From Roseburia hominis (GTDB lineage Bacteria; Bacillota; Clostridia; Lachnospirales; Lachnospiraceae), in assembly GCA_021771815.1 (NCBI GenBank), contig JAETOE010000003.1, positions 55,883 through 119,882 of the forward strand: a DNA stretch of 64,000 bases, in the 5' to 3' direction. Below are positions 16,404 through 24,564 of the stretch, piece after piece (position 1 is the stretch's first letter; every line of letters begins with the position of its first letter). The notes below the pieces were generated by a model, which did no database searches, was not told where the DNA came from, and saw only the letters and a program-made list of their open reading frames with translations. The translations under genes were made by a program, and so were the position numbers.

Positions 16404-17873
16404 ATGGAATCAAGATCCCAGATGCGCGCTCCGGTCTATGAGGCGCTGGAAAAGTTAAAAAAGCGGAGAGTCGTTCCGTTTGATGTGCCGGGGCACAAGA
16501 GAGGGCGGGGGAACCCTGAACTGGTGGAGCTTCTCGGGGAGAAGTGCGTCAGTCTGGACGTCAATTCCATGAAGCCGCTCGACAACCTGTGCCATCCGGT
16601 ATCGGTCATCAAGGAGGCGGAGGAGCTTGCGGCGGAAGCATTTCGCGCGGAGCATGCCTTTTTTATGGTGGGAGGCACGACGTCCTCTGTACAGAGCATG
16701 GTGCTCTCGGTCTGCCGTGCGGGGGATAAGATCATTCTGCCGCGAAATGTGCACAAGAGCGTCATCAATGCGCTGGTACTCTGCGGTGCGATTCCGGTCT
16801 ATGTGAATCCCGAGGTGGATAAGAAGCTTGGAATTTCGCTTGGTATGGAGATTTCGGAGGTGGAGCGGGCGATTCTCGACAATCCGGGAGCGGTGGCGGT
16901 GTTGGTCAATAATCCGACGTACTATGGAATCTGTTCCGATCTGCGCTCTATCGTAAAGCTGGCGCATGAGCATGAGATGTTGGTGCTTGTGGATGAGGCG
17001 CACGGGACACATCTTTACTTCGGAGAAAATCTTCCGGTCTGTGCGATGGATGCGGGAGCGGATATGGCGTCTGTCTCTATGCACAAATCAGGCGGAAGTC
17101 TGACGCAGAGTTCACTGCTTCTTACGGGAAAGAATGTCAACTGGGAGTATGTGAGCCAGATCATCAATCTTATGCAGACGACAAGCGCATCATATCTTCT
17201 GATGTCAAGTCTTGATATCTCAAGGAGAAATCTTGCGCTGCGCGGGCGGGAGTCGTTTGCTAAGGTGGCGCAGATGGCGGAGTACGCGCGTGAGGAGATC
17301 AATGCGATCGGCGGATATTACGCGTACGGCAAGGATCTGGTGAACGGCGGAAGCGTCTACGATTTTGACGTGACGAAGCTGTCGGTATACACAAGGGATA
17401 TCGGGCTTGCAGGCATTGAGGTCTACGACCTTCTGCGCGACGAGTACGATATTCAGATCGAGCTTGGCGATATTGCCAATATTCTCGCCTACATCTCAAT
17501 CGGCGACCGCATACAGGACATAGAACGGCTTGTGGGGGCACTTTCGGATGTGAAGCGTCTGTATTCGAAAGATCCTGCTCAAATGTTAAATACAGAATAT
17601 ATTAATCCAACAGTCCTCGTGTCACCGCAGACGGCGTTTTATTCGGAAAAGAATTGTATGCCGATCCGCAGGACGGCAGGGAAAATCTGCGGGGAGTTTG
17701 TCATGTGCTATCCTCCGGGAATTCCGATTCTTGCGCCGGGCGAGATGATTACGCGGGAGATTATCGAATATATTATCTATGCGAAGGAGAAGGGATGCTC
17801 CATGCAGGGAACAGAGGATCCGAACGTGGAATATCTGAATGTGCTTGTGGATGAGCGTCAGGTGTGGAAATAA
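16404..17873 (+). CDS. speA: Orn/Lys/Arg decarboxylase family, probable biosynthetic arginine decarboxylase
   Basis: 489 residues, the length of Bacillus SpeA-type fold-I decarboxylases. The PLP site is SVSMHKSGGSLTQSS with K228, preceded by LVDEAHGTH (D198) and FMVGGTTSSVQS. It would convert arginine to agmatine plus CO2. Assignment to arginine rather than lysine or ornithine rests mainly on context: agmatine deiminase and N-carbamoylputrescine amidase genes lie in the same operon. GAAAGGATGAAGATCTC precedes the ATG. It is the first gene after the structured RNA and the strong terminator. Confidence 0.88.
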   Translation: MESRSQMRAPVYEALEKLKKRRVVPFDVPGHKRGRGNPELVELLGEKCVSLDVNSMKPLDNLCHPVSVIKEAEELAAEAFRAEHAFFMVGGTTSSVQSMVLSVCRAGDKIILPRNVHKSVINALVLCGAIPVYVNPEVDKKLGISLGMEISEVERAILDNPGAVAVLVNNPTYYGICSDLRSIVKLAHEHEMLVLVDEAHGTHLYFGENLPVCAMDAGADMASVSMHKSGGSLTQSSLLLTGKNVNWEYVSQIINLMQTTSASYLLMSSLDISRRNLALRGRESFAKVAQMAEYAREEINAIGGYYAYGKDLVNGGSVYDFDVTKLSVYTRDIGLAGIEVYDLLRDEYDIQIELGDIANILAYISIGDRIQDIERLVGALSDVKRLYSKDPAQMLNTEYINPTVLVSPQTAFYSEKNCMPIRRTAGKICGEFVMCYPPGIPILAPGEMITREIIEYIIYAKEKGCSMQGTEDPNVEYLNVLVDERQVWK

Positions 17874-17893
17874 AAAGAAAGAGGTAGCAGCCA

Positions 17894-18763
17894 GTGGAAC
17901 TTTGGTTTTCAGATTATCAGACAGATCAGGTAAAGGTCTCGGTCAAGGTGGAGAAGCAGCTTTTCGGGGAGCAGACGGATTTCCAGAGGATCGATGTGTT
18001 CGACTCGAAAGAGTTCGGGCGTTTCTTAAGCTCGGACGGAAGCATCGTTTTTTCGGAAAAGGATGAGTTCGTCTACGATGAGATGATCGTTCATGTGCCG
18101 ATGGCGGTGCATCCGCATGTGAGAAAGGTCTTAGTCATCGGCGGAGGCGACGGGGGTGTGGCAAGAGAGCTGTCCTATTATGGGGAGATTGAGCAGATTG
18201 ATGTGGTCGAGCCGGATCGGACGTTTGTTGACGTCTGCAGGGAATTTTTCCCGGACAATGCGTGCGGGCTTGAGGATAAGCGGGTGCAGATTTATTACGA
18301 GGACGGACTTCGGTTTCTCCGCACGAAGCATGAGGAATACGATTTAATCATCAACGATGCGATCGACCCGCTCGGGCATACCGCGGGACTATTTACCAAG
18401 GAATTCTACGGGAACTGTTACCGTGCGCTGAATGATGAGGGAATCATGGTCTATCAGCACGGAAGCCCGTTCTATGACGAAGACGAGGAGTCCTGCCGCG
18501 TGATGCACCGCAAGGCGAGCCACAGCTTCCCGATCAGCCGCGTCTATCAGGCGCATATTCCGACCTGTTCATCGGGTTACTGGCTGTTTGGATTTGCATC
18601 GAAGAAATATCATCCGCTGACCGATCTGGACGCCGTACGTTGGAAGACGAGAGGCATCAAGACATGGTATTATACGACGAATCTGCATAAAGGGGCGTTC
18701 ATGCTGCCGAAGTATGTGGAGGATATGCTGGAAGAGGAAGAGGACCGGAAAGTTAAAGAGTAA
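17894..18763 (+). CDS. speE: Polyamine aminopropyltransferase (spermidine synthase) homologue
   Basis: 289 residues. The nucleotide-binding signature GGGDGGVARE, acidic VEPD, YYEDGLRFL and the catalytic-loop sequence NDAIDPLGHTAG match SpeE, with the key Asp retained. It would transfer an aminopropyl group from decarboxylated S-adenosylmethionine to putrescine or another amine. It begins at GTG 17894, with GAGG nine bases upstream and 20 bp after speA. No speD, which makes the aminopropyl donor, is in the operon, while a complete alternative spermidine route is. So its acceptor, product or need for a distant SpeD is open. Confidence 0.88.
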   Translation: MELWFSDYQTDQVKVSVKVEKQLFGEQTDFQRIDVFDSKEFGRFLSSDGSIVFSEKDEFVYDEMIVHVPMAVHPHVRKVLVIGGGDGGVARELSYYGEIEQIDVVEPDRTFVDVCREFFPDNACGLEDKRVQIYYEDGLRFLRTKHEEYDLIINDAIDPLGHTAGLFTKEFYGNCYRALNDEGIMVYQHGSPFYDEDEESCRVMHRKASHSFPISRVYQAHIPTCSSGYWLFGFASKKYHPLTDLDAVRWKTRGIKTWYYTTNLHKGAFMLPKYVEDMLEEEEDRKVKE

Positions 18764-18898
18764 AGACGGGCAAAAGAAATGCGGGAGTTAAAAGAGTAAA
18801 AATGTAAAGGTGGGAAAAAGAAACAACCGGGGGTAAAAAGTAAAGGCGGGAAAAAGAAACAGCAGAAAGTAAAAAAGTAGAGATTGGAAAAATAATAG
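18760..18898 (+). repeat. Purine-rich degenerate tandem repeats after speE
   Basis: Four related units begin GTAAAG-A/G-CGGG or similar at 18760, 18804, 18840 and 18877, each continuing with a GGGAAAAAGAAAC-like stretch (the last is most diverged, GTAGAGATTGGAAAAA). Spacing is about 44, 36 and 37 bp. The first unit overlaps the speE stop. The array is almost free of pyrimidines on the plus strand and fills the gap to the next gene. Confidence 0.7.
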
Positions 18899-18944
18899 AA
18901 AGTAAGAAGTTGAAAGATGATATAATAAAATGGAGGAAGAGAAA

Positions 18945-20204
18945 ATGGGAAGACTATTGATTATCGGGTGCGGAGGCGTGGCTGGGGTCGCGATTCACAA
19001 ATGCTGTCAGAACAGCGGCACATTTTCGGAGATCTGTATTGCGAGCCGCACAAAGGAGAAATGCGATGCATTAAAGGATAAGCTATCAGGAACGACCGAC
19101 ACGGTGATTACAACGGCGAAGGTGGATGCGGACAATGTGGATGAACTGATCGCACTGATTCAGGATTATAAGCCGGATGCCGTGCTCAATGTCGCGCTGC
19201 CATATCAGGATCTAACAATCATGGACGCCTGTCTTGCCTGTAAAGTAGACTATATCGACACGGCAAACTATGAGCCGGAGGATACCGACGATCCGAAGTG
19301 GCGCGAGATTTACGAGAAGCGCTGTAAGGAAGCAGGATTTACGGCATATTTTGATTACTCCTGGCAGTGGGCATATCAGGAGCGGTTCAGGGAGGCGAAA
19401 ATTACGGCGCTGCTCGGCAGCGGCTTTGATCCGGGCGTCACGAGCGTATTTACCGCATATGCACTGAAGCATTACTTTGATGAGATCGAGTACATTGATA
19501 TATTAGACTGCAACGGCGGCGATCATGGCTATCCGTTTGCGACGAATTTCAATCCGGAAATCAATCTGCGTGAGGTTTCCGCGAATGGTTCTTACTGGGA
19601 GAACGGTCACTGGGTAGAGACAGAACCAATGGAAATTAAAAGAGAATATAATTTTCCACAGGTGGGCGAAAAGGATATGTATCTGCTTCATCATGAAGAA
19701 ATTGAATCTCTGGCAAAGAATGTGCCGGGTGTGAAACGGATTCGCTTCTTTATGACCTTTGGACAGAGCTATCTGACGCATATGAAATGTCTGGAAAATG
19801 TGGGAATGCTCCAGACGTCCCCAATTCTGTATGAGGGCAGGGAAATCGTGCCGATTCAGTTCTTAAAGGCGCTTCTGCCGGATCCGGCATCCTTGGGTCC
19901 GCGTACCGTCGGCAAGACGAATATCGGATGCATCTTTACCGGAAAGAAGGATGGGAAAGAGAAGACGATTTATATTTATAATGTCTGCGACCATCAGGAG
20001 TGCTACAAGGAGGTCGGTTCGCAGGCGATTTCCTACACGACGGGAGTTCCGGCGATGATCGGCGCGGCGCTTGTGGTGGACAAGGTGTGGGATAAGGACG
20101 GCGTATTCAATATCGAGGAGTTCGATCCCGACCCGTTCATGGATATGTTAAATCAGTACGGGCTGCCGTGGGTGGTGGACGAGAATCCGCAGATTGTGGA
20201 GTAG
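18945..20204 (+). CDS. Carboxynorspermidine/carboxyspermidine synthase (saccharopine dehydrogenase-like, CASDH)
   Basis: 419 residues. Rossmann motif IIGCGGVAGVA near the N terminus and the saccharopine dehydrogenase-like C-terminal domain. In the alternative polyamine pathway this enzyme reductively joins putrescine (or diaminopropane) with aspartate semialdehyde to give carboxyspermidine (or carboxynorspermidine). The next gene encodes the matching decarboxylase, which supports this over a lysine-degradation role. The ATG at 18945 is chosen because GGAGG at 18932-18936 sits eight bases ahead; an ATG at 18930 would place that site inside the gene. TTASGLFE-type partner and deiminase genes downstream complete the route. 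Confidence 0.92.
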   Translation: MGRLLIIGCGGVAGVAIHKCCQNSGTFSEICIASRTKEKCDALKDKLSGTTDTVITTAKVDADNVDELIALIQDYKPDAVLNVALPYQDLTIMDACLACKVDYIDTANYEPEDTDDPKWREIYEKRCKEAGFTAYFDYSWQWAYQERFREAKITALLGSGFDPGVTSVFTAYALKHYFDEIEYIDILDCNGGDHGYPFATNFNPEINLREVSANGSYWENGHWVETEPMEIKREYNFPQVGEKDMYLLHHEEIESLAKNVPGVKRIRFFMTFGQSYLTHMKCLENVGMLQTSPILYEGREIVPIQFLKALLPDPASLGPRTVGKTNIGCIFTGKKDGKEKTIYIYNVCDHQECYKEVGSQAISYTTGVPAMIGAALVVDKVWDKDGVFNIEEFDPDPFMDMLNQYGLPWVVDENPQIVE

Positions 20205-20215
20205 ACATAATTTAT

Positions 20216-20251
20216 GATATCTGCTGCGGCGTATGCCGCGGTATGGATATC
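20216..20251 (+). other. Intra-operon nested stem-loop
   Basis: GATATC (20216-20221 and 20246-20251) encloses GCGGC-GTAT-GCCGC (20226-20239). There is no U run. It lies between the carboxynorspermidine synthase gene and nspC and may affect mRNA processing or stability. Confidence 0.5.
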
Positions 20252-20310
20252 GGTAAGTAGGCAGAAGGAAGCACTGTAGAGGGAAAACGCCAGAAGGAGA
20301 GCGCGATCAA

Positions 20311-21555
20311 ATGGATTGGAACGAATTTCCGACGCCATGCTATATTGTGGATGAGAAAAAGTTAAAAGAAAATTTAATGATTTTACGGCAACTGGAGCAG
20401 GATACCGGATGTCACATTCTTCTGGCGCAGAAAGCGTTCTCCATGTATGCGCTCTATCCGCTGATCGGGAACTATATCAGCGGCACGACGGCGAGCGGAC
20501 TCTTTGAGGCGAGACTTGGGCATGAGGAGATGGGGAAGGAGAATCATGTCTTTGCGCCTGCGTACAAGGAAAAAGATATGGCGGAGCTGGTGAAGCTCTG
20601 CGACCATATTATTTTTAACTCCTTTGCGCAGTATGAAAAGCACAGGAAGACAGTTGCGGCATGGAACAGCGGGGCGGAGCCGGTTCGCATATCGGAGCGC
20701 GGCAGTGCACCAGGAAAGGACGCCGGGGCAGGCGCAAAGGTCAGCGTCGGCATCCGCATTAATCCCGAATGTTCCACGCAGGAGGGACATTCCATTTACG
20801 ATCCGTGCGCGCCCGGTTCAAGACTCGGAGTGACTTTTGCGGAATTTGAAAAGGGACTGGCGGCACTCGGCATGGAGAGAGGAACGGACGGTGCGTTCGA
20901 GCTTCCGGCAGATATCGAGGGGCTTCATTTTCACACGCTCTGCGAGCAGGACGCGGATGACCTTTTGACGACTTTTTCTGCGTTTGAAGAAAAGTTTAAA
21001 CTGTATTTAGGAAAAGTAAAGTGGTTGAATATGGGCGGCGGCCATCATATTACGCGTCCGGGCTATCAGATAGACCGGTTAAAGGAGCTGATCTGTTATG
21101 TCCGTGATACATATCAGCTTGAGGTCTACTTAGAGCCGGGAGAGGCGATTGCGCTGAATGCCGGATATCTGGTGACAGAGGTCTGTGATATCGTCCACAA
21201 CGGGACGGATATTCTGATTCTCGATGCATCGGCGGCGTGCCATATGCCGGATGTGCTTGAAATGCCGTATCGTCCGCCGCTTCGCGGCGGTTATCCGGCG
21301 GGGGAAAAGCCGTATACCTATCGTCTTTCTTCGTTGACTTGTCTTGCGGGGGACGTGATCGGTGATTACAGCTTTGAGCGGGAGGTTCACATCGGCGACC
21401 GTCTGGTATTTGAGGATATGGCGATCTATTCGATGGTGAAGAATAATACCTTTAACGGGATTCCCCTTCCGGGTATTATGCTGCTCACAGAGGACGGAAC
21501 GCTGCATATGGTAAAGGAATTCGGATATGAAGATTTTAAAGGGCGATTATCTTAA
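20311..21555 (+). CDS. nspC: Carboxynorspermidine/carboxyspermidine decarboxylase
   Basis: 414 residues, fold-III PLP decarboxylase. The PLP lysine is K41 in LLAQKAFSMY, the expected NspC form; GLHFHTLCEQ, MGGGHHITRPGY, LEPGEAIAL and DASAACHMPDVLEMPYRP are further family motifs. It decarboxylates carboxyspermidine to spermidine. GAAGGAGAGCGCGATCAA precedes the ATG. A Gly/Ala/Arg-rich insertion of about 25 residues near 122-145 is not typical for the family. The 3' end overlaps aguA by 29 bp, implying translational coupling. Confidence 0.95.
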   Translation: MDWNEFPTPCYIVDEKKLKENLMILRQLEQDTGCHILLAQKAFSMYALYPLIGNYISGTTASGLFEARLGHEEMGKENHVFAPAYKEKDMAELVKLCDHIIFNSFAQYEKHRKTVAAWNSGAEPVRISERGSAPGKDAGAGAKVSVGIRINPECSTQEGHSIYDPCAPGSRLGVTFAEFEKGLAALGMERGTDGAFELPADIEGLHFHTLCEQDADDLLTTFSAFEEKFKLYLGKVKWLNMGGGHHITRPGYQIDRLKELICYVRDTYQLEVYLEPGEAIALNAGYLVTEVCDIVHNGTDILILDASAACHMPDVLEMPYRPPLRGGYPAGEKPYTYRLSSLTCLAGDVIGDYSFEREVHIGDRLVFEDMAIYSMVKNNTFNGIPLPGIMLLTEDGTLHMVKEFGYEDFKGRLS

Positions 21556-23002
21556 ATCAGAAATTAATAATAATGACATAGCAAAGGACGCATCCGTGGC
21601 TGCCGGAATTCCGGCAGCGGACGGTTTTTTTATGCCGGGGGAGTTCGAGCCGCATGCGGGCTGTATTATGATCTGGCCGGATCGTCCGGGTTCATGGATT
21701 TATGGGGCAGGGGCGGCGCGCCGGGCATTTGCCGACGTGATCGCGGCGATTGCAAAGAGCGAGAAGGTCTACGTTGCGGCAGGAAAAAGCTGCCTTGCAT
21801 CGGCACTTGAAACTATATTTGAGGGCAAAACAAAACCGGGAGAGCGGGAAGGAACATTTGTCTGGGATGAGACGGCGGATAGTAAGGACAAAGAGGAAAA
21901 CAATCATCCGGCAGTGAGCGCGAAGGAAGCGGCGGACACGGACGGTGTACCAGATGGTGAGATCAGGCATACCGGACCACTTTGGCGCAGGAATGTGGAA
22001 ATCTTTACCGCAGAGACGGACGATGCGTGGGCGAGGGATATTGCACCGACATTTGTTGTGAAGCAGTCGCGGCGGGAGGATGCTCCGAAGGGAAATACGC
22101 CGCTGCGCGGGGAAGATGCGGCGTCGCCTGATAAATCCGCACGGTTGGTGCGTGCAGTGAACTGGGAATTCAACGCATGGGGCGGTGCGGTGGACGGGCT
22201 TTATGCGTCGTGGGAGAAGGATAATGCGTTCGCGAAGTACTTCTGCGAAAAATATGGTTATGAGGTATATGATGCCGCGCCGTTCGTGCTGGAAGGCGGT
22301 TCCGTTCACAGCGACGGTGAGGGAACGGTTCTGGTGACGGCGGCGTGTCTGCTCAGTGCGGGAAGGAATCCGTCTCTGACAAAGGAGCAGATTGAGGAGC
22401 GGCTAAAGCGGTATCTGGGGGCAAAGAAGGTTCTGTGGCTTCCGGGTGGAATCTATCAGGATGAGACGAACGAACACGTGGATAACGTGTGTGCTTTCCT
22501 GCGTCCGGGAGAAGTGGTATTGGCGTGGACGGACAATGAAGATGATCCGCAGTACCCGCTTTCTGCGGCATGTCTGGATTATCTGGCGCGAGAGACTGAT
22601 GCGAGGGGACGAAAGCTTGTGGTGCATAAGCTTCCGATCCCGGATGTCCCAATTTGTATTACAGATGAAGAACTTAAAGGATATCGTTTTGAGGAAGGCG
22701 AGGATGTGCGCGAGGCAGGAGAGCGTCTTGCCGCGTCTTATGTCAATTTCTATTTTTCCAACAACGCGGTAGTCATGCCCGTGTTTGGCGGAGAGAACGA
22801 GGAGAGCGACAGACGTGCGGTCGCTCTGATGGAGCAGTGGAATCCCGGGCGGAAGGTCGTTCCGGTCGCGGCGCGGGATATTTTGGTCGGCGGCGGGAAT
22901 ATCCACTGCATTACGCAGCAGATTCCGGCGGGAAAGCCGCAGGGCAATGAAGCGCGGCAAAGCAGCAGCGCAATGACACGCGGGGAAGCCGCAGGGCAAT
23001 GA
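21527..23002 (+). CDS. aguA: Agmatine deiminase, with insertions and an extended C terminus
   Basis: 491 residues against about 365 in most relatives. It hydrolyses agmatine to N-carbamoylputrescine and ammonia. Family motifs: DGFFMPGEFEPHAGC, WARDIAPTFVV, NWEFNAWGG, VLEGGSVHSDGEGT, WLPGG and the catalytic Cys, C461, in GGGNIHCITQQ. Two polar insertions (about 100-150 and 178-203) enlarge the protein. The last 25 residues lie beyond the conserved end and derive from one copy of a 30-bp repeat; the stop codon lies in the second copy. The start at 21527 lies inside nspC with AAGGA upstream. Confidence 0.93.
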   Translation: MKILKGDYLKSEINNNDIAKDASVAAGIPAADGFFMPGEFEPHAGCIMIWPDRPGSWIYGAGAARRAFADVIAAIAKSEKVYVAAGKSCLASALETIFEGKTKPGEREGTFVWDETADSKDKEENNHPAVSAKEAADTDGVPDGEIRHTGPLWRRNVEIFTAETDDAWARDIAPTFVVKQSRREDAPKGNTPLRGEDAASPDKSARLVRAVNWEFNAWGGAVDGLYASWEKDNAFAKYFCEKYGYEVYDAAPFVLEGGSVHSDGEGTVLVTAACLLSAGRNPSLTKEQIEERLKRYLGAKKVLWLPGGIYQDETNEHVDNVCAFLRPGEVVLAWTDNEDDPQYPLSAACLDYLARETDARGRKLVVHKLPIPDVPICITDEELKGYRFEEGEDVREAGERLAASYVNFYFSNNAVVMPVFGGENEESDRRAVALMEQWNPGRKVVPVAARDILVGGGNIHCITQQIPAGKPQGNEARQSSSAMTRGEAAGQ

Positions 23003-23015
23003 AGCGCGGCAAAGC
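22934..23015 (+). repeat. 30-bp direct repeat spanning the aguA stop
   Basis: Perfect 30-bp copies at 22934-22963 and 22986-23015, 52 bp apart. Each contains GCCGC and GCGGC in dyad. The first copy is read as aguA C-terminal codons; the second holds the stop codon at 23000-23002. The duplication therefore changed the protein end. Confidence 0.85.
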
Positions 23016-23052
23016 CGGGATAACAGGAGCATGAGAGACAGGGAGGAAGAGA

Positions 23053-23946
23053 ATGAGCAGTATAAAAGTAGCGGCAATTCAGATGCGTTGTGTAAAGTCA
23101 CCGGAAGAAAATTTAAAAAATGCGGAAGCGAAGGTGCGCAAAGCGGCGTCGGAGGGCGCGGACATCATCCTGCTCCCGGAACTTTTTGAACGGGAATATT
23201 TTTGCCAGCAGCGTCAGTATGGATTCTACCATTACGCGAAGCCCGTGCTCGAAAATGAGGCGGTGCAGATGGGAATGCGGCTTGCAAAGGAGCTTGGCGT
23301 CGTTCTTCCCATCAGCTTTTATGAGCGGGAGATCAATCATCTGTACAATTCCGTCGCCTGCATTGACGCGGACGGCAGTCTGCTCGGGGTATACCGCAAG
23401 ACGCATATTCCGGACGATCACTATTATCAGGAGAAATTTTATTTTATGCCGGGAGATACCGGGTTTCAGGTATTTCAGACGAAATACGGTACGATCGGCG
23501 TCGGTATCTGCTGGGATCAGTGGTTCCCGGAGACGGCGCGGTGCATGGCGTTAAAGGGGGCGGAACTTTTGCTTTATCCGACGGCAATCGGTTCCGAGCC
23601 GATTTTGGAGTGCGACAGTATGCCTCATTGGAGACGCTGTATGCAGGGACATGCCGCCGCGAATCTGATGCCGGTGATCGCCGCGAACCGGATCGGAACG
23701 GAGACGGTAGAACCATGTGAGGAGAATGGCGGTCAGAAGTCGGCGCTGAATTTTTACGGTTCTTCCTTTCTGACGGATGAGACGGGTGAACTGCTTTTGG
23801 GTGCAGGAAGAGAGGAAGAGGAGATTCTTGTGCAGGAATATGATCTTACAAAGCTTGCCGCAAAGAGGCTCGAGTGGGGATTGTTCCGGGACCGCAGACC
23901 GGAGTGCTACGGTGCAATCGCTAAGTCATTTCCGATTTCGTTTTAA
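23053..23946 (+). CDS. aguB: N-carbamoylputrescine amidase
   Basis: 297 residues, nitrilase superfamily. Catalytic triad visible as E43 (LPELFE), K116 (YRKTHIP) and C153 (GICWDQWFPE). It converts N-carbamoylputrescine to putrescine, CO2 and ammonia, supplying the amine for the carboxynorspermidine synthase upstream. ACAGGGAGGAAGAGA precedes the ATG. It is the last gene of the operon; the following MarR gene has its own promoter, and no clear terminator lies between. Confidence 0.96.
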   Translation: MSSIKVAAIQMRCVKSPEENLKNAEAKVRKAASEGADIILLPELFEREYFCQQRQYGFYHYAKPVLENEAVQMGMRLAKELGVVLPISFYEREINHLYNSVACIDADGSLLGVYRKTHIPDDHYYQEKFYFMPGDTGFQVFQTKYGTIGVGICWDQWFPETARCMALKGAELLLYPTAIGSEPILECDSMPHWRRCMQGHAAANLMPVIAANRIGTETVEPCEENGGQKSALNFYGSSFLTDETGELLLGAGREEEEILVQEYDLTKLAAKRLEWGLFRDRRPECYGAIAKSFPISF

Positions 23947-23952
23947 ATATTG

Positions 23953-23981
23953 TTGACAGGGAAACAAAAATAGAGTACATT
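23953..23981 (+). promoter_or_regulatory. Promoter of the MarR-family gene
   Basis: TTGACA (23953-23958) and TACATT (23976-23981) with a 17-bp spacer, right after the aguB stop. Confidence 0.55.
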
Positions 23982-24024
23982 AGATATGTCCGAAAAAATG
24001 AGGATGTAAGAAGGAAGGGACAGG

Positions 24025-24483
24025 ATGAGACGGCAGGAACAGTTATTAAAGGAAATTTCCCTGATGCTGGAGCGGCAGGACATGCTTTCCAAATTGACGG
24101 AGAACCAGTGCCTGGATGAATATGGCTATTCGGAGACGCACTGCATCGATTATATCGGAAGACTGGAACTGCCCAATGTCACGAAGGTGGCGGAGCACAT
24201 GGGGATGACCCGCGGGGCGATCAGCAAGATGACGAAAAAGCTGCTTGCGAAAGGTCTGATCGAAAAGTATACGTTAGAGACGAACAAGAAAGAAATCTAT
24301 TTTCGTCTGACCGGACAGGGGCAGCTTCTCTTTGACGAGCATGAGAAGCGCCATAAGCGCTGGGAGAAGCGAGATATGGAATTTCTGTCGCGGTATTCTT
24401 CGGAGGAAGTGGAGACGGTATATAAATTCATGCAGGAGTTCAACGTATATCTTGAAACGCAGATTGAAGCTATTGCAGAATAG
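24025..24483 (+). CDS. MarR-family transcriptional regulator
   Basis: 152 residues with a winged helix-turn-helix: LPNVTKVAEHMGMTRGAIS followed by KMTKKLLAKGLIEKY and the wing EIYFRLTGQG. Such proteins bind short palindromes as dimers and usually respond to small phenolic or oxidative signals. GAAGGGACAGG precedes the ATG at 24025. It faces the lytic transglycosylase gene. No target or ligand can be read from the sequence; the neighbouring polyamine operon is a possible but unsupported target. Confidence 0.9.
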   Translation: MRRQEQLLKEISLMLERQDMLSKLTENQCLDEYGYSETHCIDYIGRLELPNVTKVAEHMGMTRGAISKMTKKLLAKGLIEKYTLETNKKEIYFRLTGQGQLLFDEHEKRHKRWEKRDMEFLSRYSSEEVETVYKFMQEFNVYLETQIEAIAE

Positions 24484-24495
24484 GGAGACGGGCAG

Positions 24496-24519
24496 AAAAA
24501 AGCCCGGGAAATCCCGGGC
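24496..24519 (-). terminator. Terminator of the lytic transglycosylase gene (minus strand)
   Basis: GCCCGGGA and TCCCGGGC (24502-24519) form the stem; on the minus strand it is followed by six T (24496-24501). It lies 46 bp past the transglycosylase stop. Confidence 0.8.
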
Positions 24520-24564
24520 ATGGAAAACGCTTAGTATGTCTTTTAAGATAAAAGCCTCTGCTGC

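Noticed and set aside
16142..16405. Short minus-strand frames across the structured RNA region
   Set aside because: No ribosome binding sites and the region shows extensive RNA pairing instead.
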